The notes beneath the pieces were generated by a model. It ran no database searches. It was not told the DNA's origin and saw only the letters and a list, made by a program, of their open reading frames with translations. DNA of 64,000 bases. It comes from Rhizophagus clarus (taxonomy: Eukaryota; Glomeromycota; Glomeromycetes; Glomerales; Glomeraceae). Position numbers and translations under genes: made by a program. Positions 11,198 to 22,939 of the stretch are shown piece by piece. Position 1 is the stretch's first letter. Every line of letters begins with the position of its first letter. The stretch lies in the NCBI GenBank assembly GCA_015698045.1, contig BLAL01000278.1, positions 372,001 to 436,000 of the forward strand, given 5' to 3'.

Positions 11198-11315
11198 TCA
11201 TTCAATATATGTATATATTTGCAAAATGCTCTGATAAATCTGACTGGTCCGGCTCTATTTACGATCTATTAAATCCGTACGAAATATAACGTTGTCCTGA
11301 ATTAAACGATATTGA

Positions 11316-11814
11316 AAAAATTAATGTACATTAGTTTACTTAATGGATTATTTTTTTATTTATTGTATTTTTTATTTATTTATGTATCATAGTTCTAATT
11401 TCTTTTTTTAGAAATAAATTGTTTTTTTCTTTTATTTTGCCATCATAATTTTCAGGTATTCATATAAAACTTGATATAAAATTATCTACAATAATAATAG
11501 TCCGTCAACTACGTTTGATGAGTTTCAAACCATTTTTTTTCTTAGCATTAAATAAGTTAAATCGAAAAAAAAAAATTTTTTTAATCGATCGTTTGAAAAA
11601 TGAAAATCCCGTATGACCCACAAAATTTACATGACGGAAATTTCTTTAATATAAAAACTATACTATAATACTAGATTCTATTATCTGTTTAAATGATTTT
11701 ATGCGTATCAGATCTATCAGATTATAAAGTATGAAGGTTTTAAATTTTATTTATAATTAAAGTAAAAATGGGTATAATAATAAAAATAAAACAAAATCAA
11801 TTTGTTATTTATCA
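11316..11814. other. Gene-free interval before the ion-channel gene 3' end
   Basis: AT-rich, no coding frame. It lies downstream of both CaaX gene 2 and the minus-strand channel gene. Confidence 0.5.
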
Positions 11815-14800
11815 TTACTTTTCATCACCTTTCAGATAATCCCTCCAAATTGAATAATCATCGTAATCAGCTTTTTGAAAATTATATTTTATATACGTGG
11901 ATTTTTCCTCAAAATCCTTATAAATAACACATTGTTCTGTTTTTTTACTCCATTCTTCAAAATTTTTTGATTTACCAACATAATAAATATATTTTGGATC
12001 AGGTTCATGAGGCCAAAAATGAATATGATGTAATGCTTCATAATCTGCTATTTGTCTCGCTCTAAATCTTAATAAAGCTTGTCTTCCTTTGTTTGCTGCT
12101 CTTTCATATACACCACTAAAAAAAAAAGAGTTTAATTTTTAATTTTTATAAAAAAACTTTTTATAACTTTTTGATTCTATAATAAAACGAACATTTTTTT
12201 TTTAAATTTTTTTACTTACCCCATGAGAGCGATAAACATATTTTGTAAGATGGTCACAAATAATATGCTAGCGATTATACTAACTAAATCTACTGCCCAA
12301 AAATCAAACATATCTTTTTGAACCCAATTACCAGTGGTCCAAAAATATGCGGCTTCTACAGAAGTTAAAAATTCAGAAAATGGATTATCCTTTTCATCAA
12401 AATTAGACTGAATATTAATATCGAGACTTTCATTTTTATTCGTAGCAGTTCCACTAAATGTGTTTGCTTTAAACTCTGCAACATCTGGATTTTTAAGCAA
12501 AACGTACCTGTTATGATTAAATAAACAATTATATTAATAATGTTATTTCTTATACGATTAAGTGGAACAGAAAAAAAAAAGAAAGGAACGATCAATTACA
12601 TTGTGTGTGCAAACGCTACTGTTACAATCAAGAAAAACAAAATAAATGGAAATACTGATTTGACGATAATAATAACATAATAAATGTAGATGGCAATATC
12701 TATTTAAATAGGATGTATATTAATATTAGCATTTATACTGTAAATGAGTGAAAATCTTAAAAATATTCTTACATGAAATTAGGCGAAGATATAAAATCTA
12801 AAATTGTATAGAATAAAGGTTAATAAATAAATTAATAAAATAAAATATCATGCATAAAATTTTATTACTCACAAATTCAATCCAAAGCACAAAGATTGAC
12901 ATAGATATCCCAACAATTAATCCACGATCAACTTTAACATTTCCAAATCCATCAGATAATTCAAAAAGACCAAGTATATAATACATTACAATTGTTGGGA
13001 GAATGATTGAAATTAGATCAAAATAATTAAAAATTGTACCAAAATATTCTTTAAATCCATGGTGAAATAATTGTATAATTTCAGTTATTAATAAATAAGC
13101 TGCTAAATAATAAAACAAAATAATTAAAAATACTAAGAAACTTTGAAACTTTGGTTCTGTAGCTTCATGAGTTAGATATGCCCAACTAATAAATACAAAA
13201 CATATAGAAAAAATAATAAATCGAAGGAAAAGAAGTATAAAAAAGGCTCTTGTACTCCGCCAACGAAAATCTATAACAGCTTCTGTGATTGGATTATCAT
13301 ACATGCTATCATTATCCTCATACTTAGTGACCCTCGCAAAGGGACTTAATAAGTGGTGGTCAGATTTACCAATTTTATACCACCGGGGAATGAATAAAAA
13401 CCAGAAAATCTTTAATAAAATACTATAATCTTTATCAAATTCAGTTTTAATGTTTTTGTTAATATCATTTCTAGTAAATCTAGGAAGGGGTACTACACGC
13501 AAAGATATTGGCGATCTTTCGAGGTCATTATTACGTATCTTCCTCATGCCATTATCAAAGAACTTAAGTATATTTCTCACATGATTATTATCAAGGAAAA
13601 ATAACTTTTTCATTGTTATATTAAAAGCGCTATCCTTATCTGACTGCAATCTGGACTTAGGTCTAAATGCCATAAAATTCTTTTCACGAAAACGTCCCGA
13701 CATAAATCCTTTTGGAATAATTTCATAGGGATCTTGTGATGAAAGATGATCTTGGTCTGCAAAACATTCTTTGCGAAATAATTTTTTAACATAATCATCT
13801 GTTATAAAGTCGAAGAATTCATTGTGTTTAGAAATTCATTAAAAGCTTATTTAATAAAATATCAAACTAACCGTAATTATACTTATACAAAAAGGGAAGA
13901 GCCTTAGAAACAGTAGTCATCCAACCTGCATATTCTATCGCATGACTCGTATAATATTCTAAAAAAAACGCTACAATCATCGTATCTCTGAGTTCGCGAC
14001 CTATGAAATAATTATGAATTAGATTATACGATGATTTAATGTTATAACAACGAAGTGTACAACCTTTACAATGATAAATTGCCAATTCCAGATCATTAGT
14101 GGGTTCCGTTTTCTTAGATCTGGAGTTCTTATCTCTATCAAAAGGGTCAAGATCATCATCGTTTACAAAGCGTTGATCCTTTTTCCATGTTATACTTCTT
14201 GGTACATGTTTGATTACAAAATTTTCTTTTTGTTTCATATTTCCTCCATTACAATTGTCCTTATCGTTTCCAAATAAAATATACTTAATCAAATGATCAC
14301 AATCTGCAAGAATTAAACTTTTCATAACGTTATGCCTGACGTCCAACAGTCTATATTGATCAGGATAATGATCAATAAATCTCCATATTATATGTCTAAT
14401 GTATACAACCATCTCTTCATACTTTAAAAAATAACAAATAAATAAATAATAAATTAAAAAGAAAAACACGCATATTTTTAAAGTCAACTTACACAATGTT
14501 TTTGAGGAAAATTTGAAAGATATCTTTTACGTTTATTTAAGTGCTCCAATGCCTTACACGCAGATCTTACGGCAATTACTTTTTCAACAATATCGTCCCA
14601 TTGGATCGTTCTTTCTTTCTTCACATTCCGTTCATGCCAGTAAACTTCCAGGTTAAGATATTTGTCACCGTATTCAATCTTTTTAATATGCAAACTTGTA
14701 GCATCAGATTCTTGATCTAATGGAACACCATTCGTCCAAATATATTCAAGAAATGGTGCCGCTTTGTTAGGGCAACAATTTTCTTCTTTGCGAAAAGTCG

Positions 14801-16832
14801 AATTAGGATGAATTTGATGCCAAATTTGAACAGTAGACCTGCCAACTATCAGTTTTAAAGTTTCTTCGTCTTTATTACAAAGGAGAAAAGAATAAGTTTT
14901 ATAATTATCCATTACCCATGGTTCTTTACCACCGATTGTTGACTCTTCACAATATTCATCCAGTTTTACCCCGGTTATTGTCACAATATCACCCACTTTT
15001 TTCCTTGTTTCAATATTTTGCCATTTTTTAATATTTTCAAGTTCTTGCTGTTGTTCAATAATTTTAAGAATCGATCGTACTTTTCCTTGATTATCAACTT
15101 GTAAAACATTTCCCGAAGCTCTAGCTAGTCCACTGATGGATTTTAACGGTATAGAATTACCAATATTACCAGTATTAAATAAATCCCAGGGTATAGCTAT
15201 CGGATTTTCTTCTTTATCAATTCCAATTATAAGCAACGTTTCATCATTATTAACTAATTCTACTAAATTTATTTTTTCTATTTTATCTTCAAAATTTTTT
15301 GCCGCAATTCGCAAACCGTTTTCAACTAAAAATAATCTGATAAAATGAAATTTTTAATAAGTTATATAACAGTAAAGATACTTTTTACGAAAGATTTCTT
15401 ATATGATTACTTACTTAACAGTATGATAACCTTGAGTATAACATAATAGTAATTTATTTTGGCTAATTGTAAAGTCATTTTTATTATCATATTTTTTTAT
15501 ATGCCTATTCTTATTCTTAACTGTTTTTGCCGCAGTTTTTAATTTCATTTTGGCCAGATTGTAAACTGGATATATTATATATTAACATAATAATTTTATT
15601 TAGTAATAAGATTTTTAACATAAAAATTTAATCAATATTTACCTTCAATTACTTGCACTTTATCTTTATATTTTTCGACCAAAAAATATTTATTTGTAAG
15701 ACATGATAAAATTCGATCCATACAATCGGGTAAATTTTTTGTGTGCCAATTATTTAATTCATCTTCAAAACTTTTCGGATAATCAAACCTCTCATTTAAA
15801 TTAAACTTTCCATCTTCATGATTATATTCAAAATTATATATACCATTAAAATTTAACAATACAAGTCTTTCTAAAATACGATCATGATGCTCATAATTCT
15901 TATCCTTATTGCCCTTATTACTATCCTTACTATCCTCATTGTCCTTATTGATAAATTTTGGGATACCCGAAATATAATTATAAATACAATAAGTCGGAAT
16001 GTAATTCATATCTAAATTATAAGTTATGTCATCTAATTTGTTTATCTTAAAGCGATAAATGATGGTTTTTCGTGAATAATTCTTGTCAACATTAATAGAT
16101 TCATTATCATTTATAAGATGATCCATATCAATAATATGATCATTATTATTTATACGGTATTTGATATAATCTGTTGATTCCTTAGGTTCTTTAATTAATG
16201 GTAAATTATTTTCTGCGTGATTTTTCTGGTTTTTCTTGTATTCATTTTTAGTACTTCTAATGGTTTCATCAATATTTATTCTATCCTCTCCTTTCATATC
16301 CTTTATAAGATCTATACAAGATATTGCTACAAAGATAAAATTTTCATCGTTGTGAGAAGTTTGTAAACTTGATATATCAAATGACCATCTATATTTGTTT
16401 TGATTGGATTCATTTGATCCGATTTGATTACTTTTCTGTGATTCATCATTATTCGGATCGTCATATATCTTGATAGTATTTAAATTATTACTTATTACGA
16501 AATCAGCTATTATTTTATCAATTATATCATTATAATGATTATTATTGAAAGTTTTATTGGAGTATTTGGAATTCGTGAACTGACGATAATCTGTATTCCT
16601 ATAAATTTTGGCACGAAGATTCGCTAAATAATAATAATAATAATAATTATAATTAATGTTTTGTAAATATAGTAATTAACGGAATTCATAAAAAAGCTGA
16701 AAATTTAAATAATGAATCTCAACTTGTATCAAATGTCATGGCAAATTCTCCATCTTGGCTAATCTTAATTTGAAAATTCTTTAAATTCTTTGTTTCAGAA
16801 ACATGTTGGGATGATGATTGTGAGGAATGCAT
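11815..16832 (-). CDS. Ion transport domain protein (TRP-like channel), 10 exons
   Basis: Exons from the start: 16832-16724, 16623-15643, 15565-15415, 15336-14493, 14421-13872, 13798-12873, 12797-12773, 12699-12600, 12507-12220, 12115-11815. All introns are GT-AG and phases agree, giving 1424 residues. The N-terminal part (from FQIKISQDGEFAMTFD at about residue 20) resembles a degenerate WD40-like propeller. A cytosolic middle follows. Six hydrophobic segments lie at about residues 1060-1310, starting near FFILLFLRF and including FNYFDLISIILPTIVMYYIL, SVFPFILFFLIVTVAFAHTM and a last one ending ILQNMFIALMG. This fits the Pfam ion-transport fold of TRP or voltage-gated-like channels. A pore selectivity motif is not obvious between the last two segments (AYFWTTGNWVQKD). 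The tail is cytosolic. One exon is only 25 bp. Ion specificity is unknown. Confidence 0.85.
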
Positions 16833-16839
16833 CTTTTAA

Positions 16840-17965
16840 AAGAAAGAAAAAAAAACGAAATTTTTTTTTTTTTGAGATAAAAAAAGTTTATGGATCACGT
16901 ACCAATTTATAAGTTATTTCAGTCTATTGTTGGTTTATTCTATGATGAATATTTTTTTTTTTCCATAACACAAAAATATCGGTGTACCCAAAAATTGTTG
17001 TACCATTATAAGTATTCTTTTATTGATTGTTGAACGCTTCGTTATATATGAAAGAGAAAAATACTTAAAGAAGATAAAACAAATATTGTACCAAAAAAAA
17101 GAGATATGAGATTAGTAATTAAAAAAGAAAGTTACCAAAAATTTTTTTAAGTATTAAGTTGAAAGAAACAAAATCTGGTGATTGGTTCAAAAGGGAATTG
17201 AAGGGGTTTTGAAATTCTTTAAACGAATTCATTCTTTTGATTGCAGAATGTTTCAGCCAATGTTCATTAATCAACAACATTCAATCCTAATAGGAAATTT
17301 AAATAATGCAACCGCATTGAAGATCTTGTTAAATTTTCCAACATTCAAATGTCTGCAAGAAAAATTATTTGCGTTATTAATTTTAGTAACACAAAATGAT
17401 GCATAATGGCGTTTCTCATTATGATCGACAATCATAATTTTGGTAACTTATCAAAGGGCAATCACTATTTGGGATAGTCAAAATTACTCATTAAAAAATG
17501 TGATCATTTAAGGTTTTTCATTTTACATTTTACACTATGATAACGTTATTTGTTTATCAAATTTGGGCGTTATATACTGTATATAAGTCGTTATTATAAT
17601 GGCGATTTTTAAAAAAGTGGTTTACAATCGAATTTGCCGTGTATTACGTTAGCTATTGAAAGTTAAACTTCTATTATTTTCTGTTATCATCCTCGCTTAT
17701 TATTTTCTCACTATTTCTTCTCTTTTTCATCTCTATGCCTTATAAAGCATTATCTCATTTTTTTTTCATGAATGTTTCTTTTTATTATCTTCTTAAAATT
17801 TGATTGGTTTAATTTTATTGAAGCTCATAATTAAAGTTATACATGTATAAAACATGCGAATTTCCGTCCGTGGCTGTAGACTTTTTACTTTCCTTTAGTG
17901 AGCGGACAATGAAGAAATTGGTCATGCGTTAAAATCAGGTTTATAGAAATTTACCATAAATGGTT
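16840..17965. other. Gene-free stretch, likely promoter side of the channel gene
   Basis: AT-rich. A 74-codon open frame at 17182-17406 starts with TTG and has no recognisable motif, so it is not called. Confidence 0.45.
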
Positions 17966-17973
17966 CACTAAGA

Positions 17974-18294
17974 CTCAGTGATGGCAAATGACCAGGTCAT
18001 TTGTCCATTTTGAGATGACCCCTGAATGACCTTTGAATGACCTAGTCATTAGGGTCATTTGTCATTTGAGTCATTTAAAATTAATGCTTTATAATTTAGG
18101 CCAGGTTTATGATTCCGGCTAGAATTATGAATTTATAGTATTACATGAAAATTTTTATGAAATTGTATTGGTCAGAATTATAACGTAATTTTCAAATGAC
18201 TAGGTCATTTGTCATTTAACGTTGAAATGACCCAAATGACACGTGACCAGTCATTTGGGTCATTTGAGGTCATTTGGGTCACTGGCCATCACTG
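17974..18294. mobile_element. hAT-like MITE, copy A
   Basis: Ends CAGTGATGG and CCATCACTG (starting at 17976) and is packed with AAATGACC/GGTCATTT words in both orientations. It is about 80-90 percent like the element at 20729-21060 in opposite orientation, by eye. Flanks CACTAAGA and CACTAAGG look like an 8-bp target duplication with one change, two bases off the CAGTG end. No coding capacity. Confidence 0.8.
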
Positions 18295-18299
18295 CACTA

Positions 18300-20140
18300 A
18301 GGTACCTCCATACCCATAAATTTTGTGTTAACGACCTGGGTACTATACTTTATTCGTCATCAAAACAAAAAAAAATTTTTTTTTTCCTTACAGAAACACG
18401 GACTTTCCTGAATATAGACTCATACAGTCCTAAGGTAAACTGAGTTTAGGAAAGCTTTCTTTAATTAAGAAATGTTTCTAACAAACATAACTCTTCTCTT
18501 ATTTTGTGAGGATACAATTAGACTTAGACATGCATGAGTACTGTAAATAATAGAGGAAGTTTTTTTTATTTTTAATGAAGCATTTTTTTTTCTTTTTCTG
18601 TCGTTAGACTGCGGACGGGGAGAAATTTTGTTTTATTTAAGAATGTTTCTTTGTAGGAACACAGTCTTTCTTTCAGTTACTTTCTTAAGGTAAATGGAGA
18701 TAGCAGATACTGAGAAGGTGATATGTTTCTTTTTCTTCTTTTTGTAGAAATACTAACCTCGGATAGAACGAAAGGTTTTGTGAAAATAAGTAAAGTATGG
18801 AGAGCTATGTACATATGTATAGTACGTGATGTATGGCTATGTGTGGCAACTATAATTATTAATTCATACACGGATGCAAGTTGGCAGATAAAGCATAATG
18901 TATGTCGAATAATTTTTTAAAAAAGTAACAAAAAAAAAAATAATTTGATCGTCAAAAAATTTTGTAACAGGTCGCAAATTTAACAAACGCGTTTATTTAT
19001 TATTTCTTACTTTCCATTTTGTCCAATCATTAATCTTCATTTTATTCTTTAGGTAACAGTCAAACTCTTAATAAACAGTAGCATATAAGTATGTTAACTT
19101 TTTTTTGCACTTTTTCATTTTTTTACCTTTCGTCTAGCCGCTCTTTTTCAGTTGTACTTTTAAGTCGTCAAGTATTTCGGACTTGGACATTGTGAAATGG
19201 AATTCACATGTTTTTACAGATAGGAATTTGTAGTTGTTAATTCTCCTTTCCTTACTAGAATATAATTTTTTATTTCTCTTTGTAATTTAGCTTCTTAGTA
19301 AATTGTAATTCATAAAATCTTTATAATATAATGTTTTTGTATTGGTCTGTGAATAAGTGTGGTCACATGGTATTAAAAAAAGCATTCGCTCCGGACTTCA
19401 CAACGGTTGCCGTTTCCTAGTAATAGTAGCATTAGTTTTCACATTTTCTATTAACGAGCTATTTGAATGGATTAGTTGGAATATATATTTTTACTTGAAA
19501 TACCTTTAAAAATTTTATTTTTTTGCAAATAAATTACAAAATACGTTCAAGTGTTTTGTCTTCAAACAAATTATTACTGTGTACCTTTTTCATCATCACT
19601 GAACAAACTTTTGGTACAATCTTAAAAATTTATTAAGGATGAGAACACTTCTTTGTCTATAAGTGAGAATGCGAGCAAATACTTGGTTTTTATAAAACAT
19701 GCAATTGTAATAGTTATTATTATGAAGGATTTATATCAAATCTTATATTATAAACACTCAATAAATTCAGTTATGGAAATTATGATGGTAAACAATTTAT
19801 CAAAATAAAATTTTTTTACCTATTTTTTTTTTTTTTTTAAAAAAAAAAAAGAGAAACCAAAACTATGATATATAAATAAAAAAAAAAAAAAACAATACAA
19901 AAAAAATTAATATAAAAAAAAATTATTCCATGAGTACTTCAATTTCTTAATTGGTGAAGTTCTTGTTGTGTCGAATATTGGTTATGAGTATTTTGTGAAT
20001 TGAATTGATTGTTATTTTTGGTTATTATTTGAGGAAAGTATGCCCTTGTGAGAATTAAATTTTACTTAATTTCATTATATGATCATTTTTCTGGTAATGC
20101 TTTTGAGCATTAGCCGTTAATTTGACGTCAAAACGGACAT
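18300..20140. other. Gene-free stretch with poly(T)/poly(A) tract
   Basis: No gene is supported. 18380-18770 has several dispersed AGAAACA/TGTTTCT words. 19388-19420 is the second copy of the TCCGGACTT block seen at 9437. 19620-19720 resembles 29750-29890 (AATCTTAAAAATTTATTAA, then GCGAGCAAATACTTGGT). A T-run joins an A-run at about 19833-19851. Confidence 0.45.
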
Positions 20141-20141
20141 T

Positions 20142-20434
20142 CTTACCACACTACCCTCGGCTAGTGTTGGGCAATTGGACGGTTTTGGACAGTTTTGGAC
20201 AAGTTTTGGACAGGGTTTTGGACAATTTTCTTATGTCCAAAACCTTTAAAAAAAAATGTGACCAAAACCATCACTACCCTCGGCTATGTGTTTTTGTAGT
20301 ACAGGTGACATCTGAGGTGTTGTGACAAATAAGATCAGCCCACTCAAAAAAATCATAAATATAAACAACGCGAACTGACATCACGTGATCGGTGACGGTT
20401 AGACATCACACCTTTCCGAGGGTAGTGTGGTAAG
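20142..20434. mobile_element. Small TIR element hosting a nested MITE
   Basis: Perfect 19-bp terminal inverted repeats: CTTACCACACTACCCTCGG at 20142-20160 and CCGAGGGTAGTGTGGTAAG at 20416-20434. ATT on both sides could be a 3-bp target duplication. Removing the nested element (20162-20276) plus one target copy leaves about 170 bp. Family not assigned. Confidence 0.8.
20162..20276. mobile_element. 115-bp hAT-like MITE nested in a TIR element
   Basis: Ends TAGTGTTGG and CCATCACTA. It is flanked by an exact 8-bp duplication, CCCTCGGC, at 20154-20161 and 20277-20284. The interior repeats GTTTTGGACA words. The 8-bp duplication and CAGTG-like ends indicate mobilisation by a hAT transposase. Confidence 0.85.
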
Positions 20435-20628
20435 ATTTTGGTTACGATAACCAAATTTAGTTAGTAAATTAAATAAGCAGTATATCAAGAAAAATTCTCG
20501 TGAATTTTTCTTGTCATGATTTCAATTCCATAATCGGTCTTTGAACTTTCATCACTAAATTTCCAAGCTATGGACCACTAACTGTCTATTGACGGACCCT
20601 CCGCAGGTTGAACGAGTACGCCTTAGAT

Positions 20629-21203
20629 TAGAGAAGCGATCCGTTATCCGACCATCCGGATTATCCGCACATTATCCGATCCGATGGCGGATAGCGGATG
20701 AAATATTGGAAAGTGATTCGTACTAGGACAGTGTTGGCCAGTGACCCAAATGACCTCAAATGACCCAAATGACTGGTCACGTGTCATTTGGGTCATTTCA
20801 ACGTTAAATGACAAATGACCTAGTCATTTAAAAATTACGTCATAATTCTGACCAATACAATTTCAATATTTTATGGATAAAAATTTTCATGTGATACTAT
20901 AAATTCATAATTCTAGTCGGAATCATAAACCTGGCCTAAATTATAAAGCATTAATTTTAAATGACTCAAATGACAAATGACCCTAATGACTAGGTCATTC
21001 AAAGGTCATTTAGGGGTCATCTCAAAATGGACAAATGACCTGGTCATTTGCCCATCACTGTACTAGGATACAGGATATCCGGATCAAGCTTACAGATAAT
21101 CCGGATTATCCGCTCATTATCTGATCTGATGACGGATAGCGGATATATTTAAAGTTTATCATCCGTGTCAGATACAGATACGGATATCCGGATCGCTACT
21201 CTA
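20629..21203. mobile_element. hAT-like MITE rich in ATCCGGAT, interrupted
   Basis: Ends TAGAGAAGCGATCCG and CGGATCGCTACTCTA, flanked by an exact 8-bp duplication CCTTAGAT at 20621-20628 and 21204-21211. The interior is made of GGATATCCGGAT and GGCGGATAGCGGAT words. Element 20729-21060 with its own target duplication is inserted inside; without it this element is 235 bp. Confidence 0.85.
20729..21060. mobile_element. hAT-like MITE, copy B, nested
   Basis: Ends CAGTGTTGG and CCATCACTG, flanked by an exact 8-bp duplication TACTAGGA (20721-20728 and 21061-21068). Sequence matches copy A at 17974-18294 in reverse orientation, including the AAATGACC words and the central AATTCATAATTCTAG part. Confidence 0.9.
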
Positions 21204-21211
21204 CCTTAGAT

Positions 21212-22930
21212 GAAGATAGTTGTATTTCTTTGTGTTGTAAGAATTCTTCTGTGAAAAAAAATAAAGTTGTCCATTATTATCGATATTGATGATTGGATTG
21301 TAGGATATTTCATGGTGAAACCTATTTTAAGGATAGTTGGTATTCGGCTCTTTCAGGTCCACTGTAACCATTAAGTCCATTGAACTCCTTTCTGAAGTTA
21401 GTGTGTAGTGTACGTAAGTCTTGGTTTTGAAATATTCACGGATTGTAAATGCAAAATATTTTGGTTTTAGACCTGAAAAGTAATGATGTCAGGAGAATTG
21501 TGAAATCTTGTGCGACAGAATGTTTCTGTGTTATTTGATGTTCCGATTTTTTTTTTTTGCTTTTTGATGTGGAATATGGGTGATTGTCTTGTTGTCATTG
21601 AGGTTTATAGTATTGTTTCTTTTGCTACCATAAACTTCTTCTATATGACATTGCTCTGTTTCTAGATTGTGAGATTGCGACCTGGTTACTCTTAAGGTCG
21701 AGTGACATTTTTATTTAAAATAAAATTTAGTCAGTATAAAAACCCTTTGTCCTAAAGGCCCTAAAGTGTAGTTGTAAAAGTGTTTTTTAATACGACATTG
21801 TTTAACTGCGGATTTTAAATTTTTATTTGAAAAATCGCGTGTTTTTCCTTCTCCGTTTTGTTACATAAATTATTTACAAAATAATTTTGTTCTGCGTAGT
21901 GAAGTGGTGGTAACAAAAGCTGTAAAGTCTGGCTGATATTAAATTTGCCAATCACATCCTATAAAAAAGCATGTGAATAACAAACGGTATAATAAATAGT
22001 TGTAAATTGATTTAACATAAAATGACGTAAATAATTAAGAAAGAAAGTATAAGCTGCGGACATGTCGCGGTTCGGCGGTTGTGTCGTGGGTGTATCGCGA
22101 TAAATCATTAAAAAAAGCATTTAGCGTGAATGAGCCGCGGTTCAGTTTAAAAATTAGGTTGGCGATATGAGATCATCAAAAAATTTATACATATTGAATT
22201 TTCTGTTTTTGATTCTATATAACTGACGATTGATCGAAGTGTAATGAAAGACCATTAGACAGTATCATTCTTCTTCGAACTTAATAACAACGACTTTTCT
22301 CTCTAATTCAAGTTTTCTTATTTGTATCTTATATTTTAATTTCATAATAAATAAAGTTTTAATTTTTTTTCATAGGTTTTAAATTTTTTGTTACAGATGA
22401 TGATCAATTGTATAATCATCATTTTTTTGTCAACCAAATAATTTTTTTTTTATATATACTTATTTCTATTACATAATTATGATGCGGATTTCCTATTATA
22501 TTTTTATTGATCGGGGCTAAAAAAATTTTTCTTTTTTTTTTTTTTTTGAGGAGCTACATAACAGTAACTATTAAATTATGTTCTTATTAACAACAATCTA
22601 TTATCGCCTTATGTGATAACCGTCACACATTCCCAAATTTCTGTTTTATCTACTATAAATTAAAATCTAAATTAAATGTCCGAAAAGTATTCTTCCTCTA
22701 GAACCAAATTAACGTTAATGTCCGAAGAGTATCACCAAGATGTAATATAAAATTATATATAAAGGCAAGACTTTTTCAATGCAGAAAAAAAAATAAAAAA
22801 TTCAATAAATTTATAATATATATAGCTCTCATTTTTTTTTTTTAAAAAAAAAAAAAATTCATATTTTTATTTATTTTACTCTTAATCTTTTTACATTTAT
22901 AATTTATATATTATTTTTAATCTTTACAAT
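21212..22930. other. Gene-free stretch
   Basis: No coherent gene. 22050-22150 holds a few GC-richer words (GTCGCGGTTCGGCGG, GAGCCGCGGTTCAG) without a tRNA-like fold that I can see. A T-run joins an A-run at about 22831-22856. Confidence 0.4.
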
Positions 22931-22939
22931 ATTTACAAG

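Larger units (their letters stand above)
10545..11315 (+). repeat. Duplicated block carrying CaaX gene copy 2
   Basis: This block aligns in inverted orientation with 30048-30815 across most of its length: the AACTATACTGTTGTAATAAA start, a trinucleotide tract, GATCAATATCCAAGTTCTAA, the TATA region, the CaaX ORF, and a 3' part with AAATCCGTACGAAATATAAC. Small insertions and deletions separate the copies. It is a segmental duplication about 0.77 kb long, not just a duplicated ORF. Confidence 0.8.

Noticed and set aside
15136-15348. Plus-strand ORF inside the channel gene
   Set aside because: Antisense shadow of channel exon 4.
17182-17406. 74-codon open frame beginning with TTG
   Set aside because: No ATG at its start, no motif, and no splice partners. 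Possibly an old gene scrap but not supportable.
22050-22150. tRNA gene suggested by GGTTCGGCGG and GGTTCAG words
   Set aside because: No cloverleaf arms could be paired by eye on either strand.
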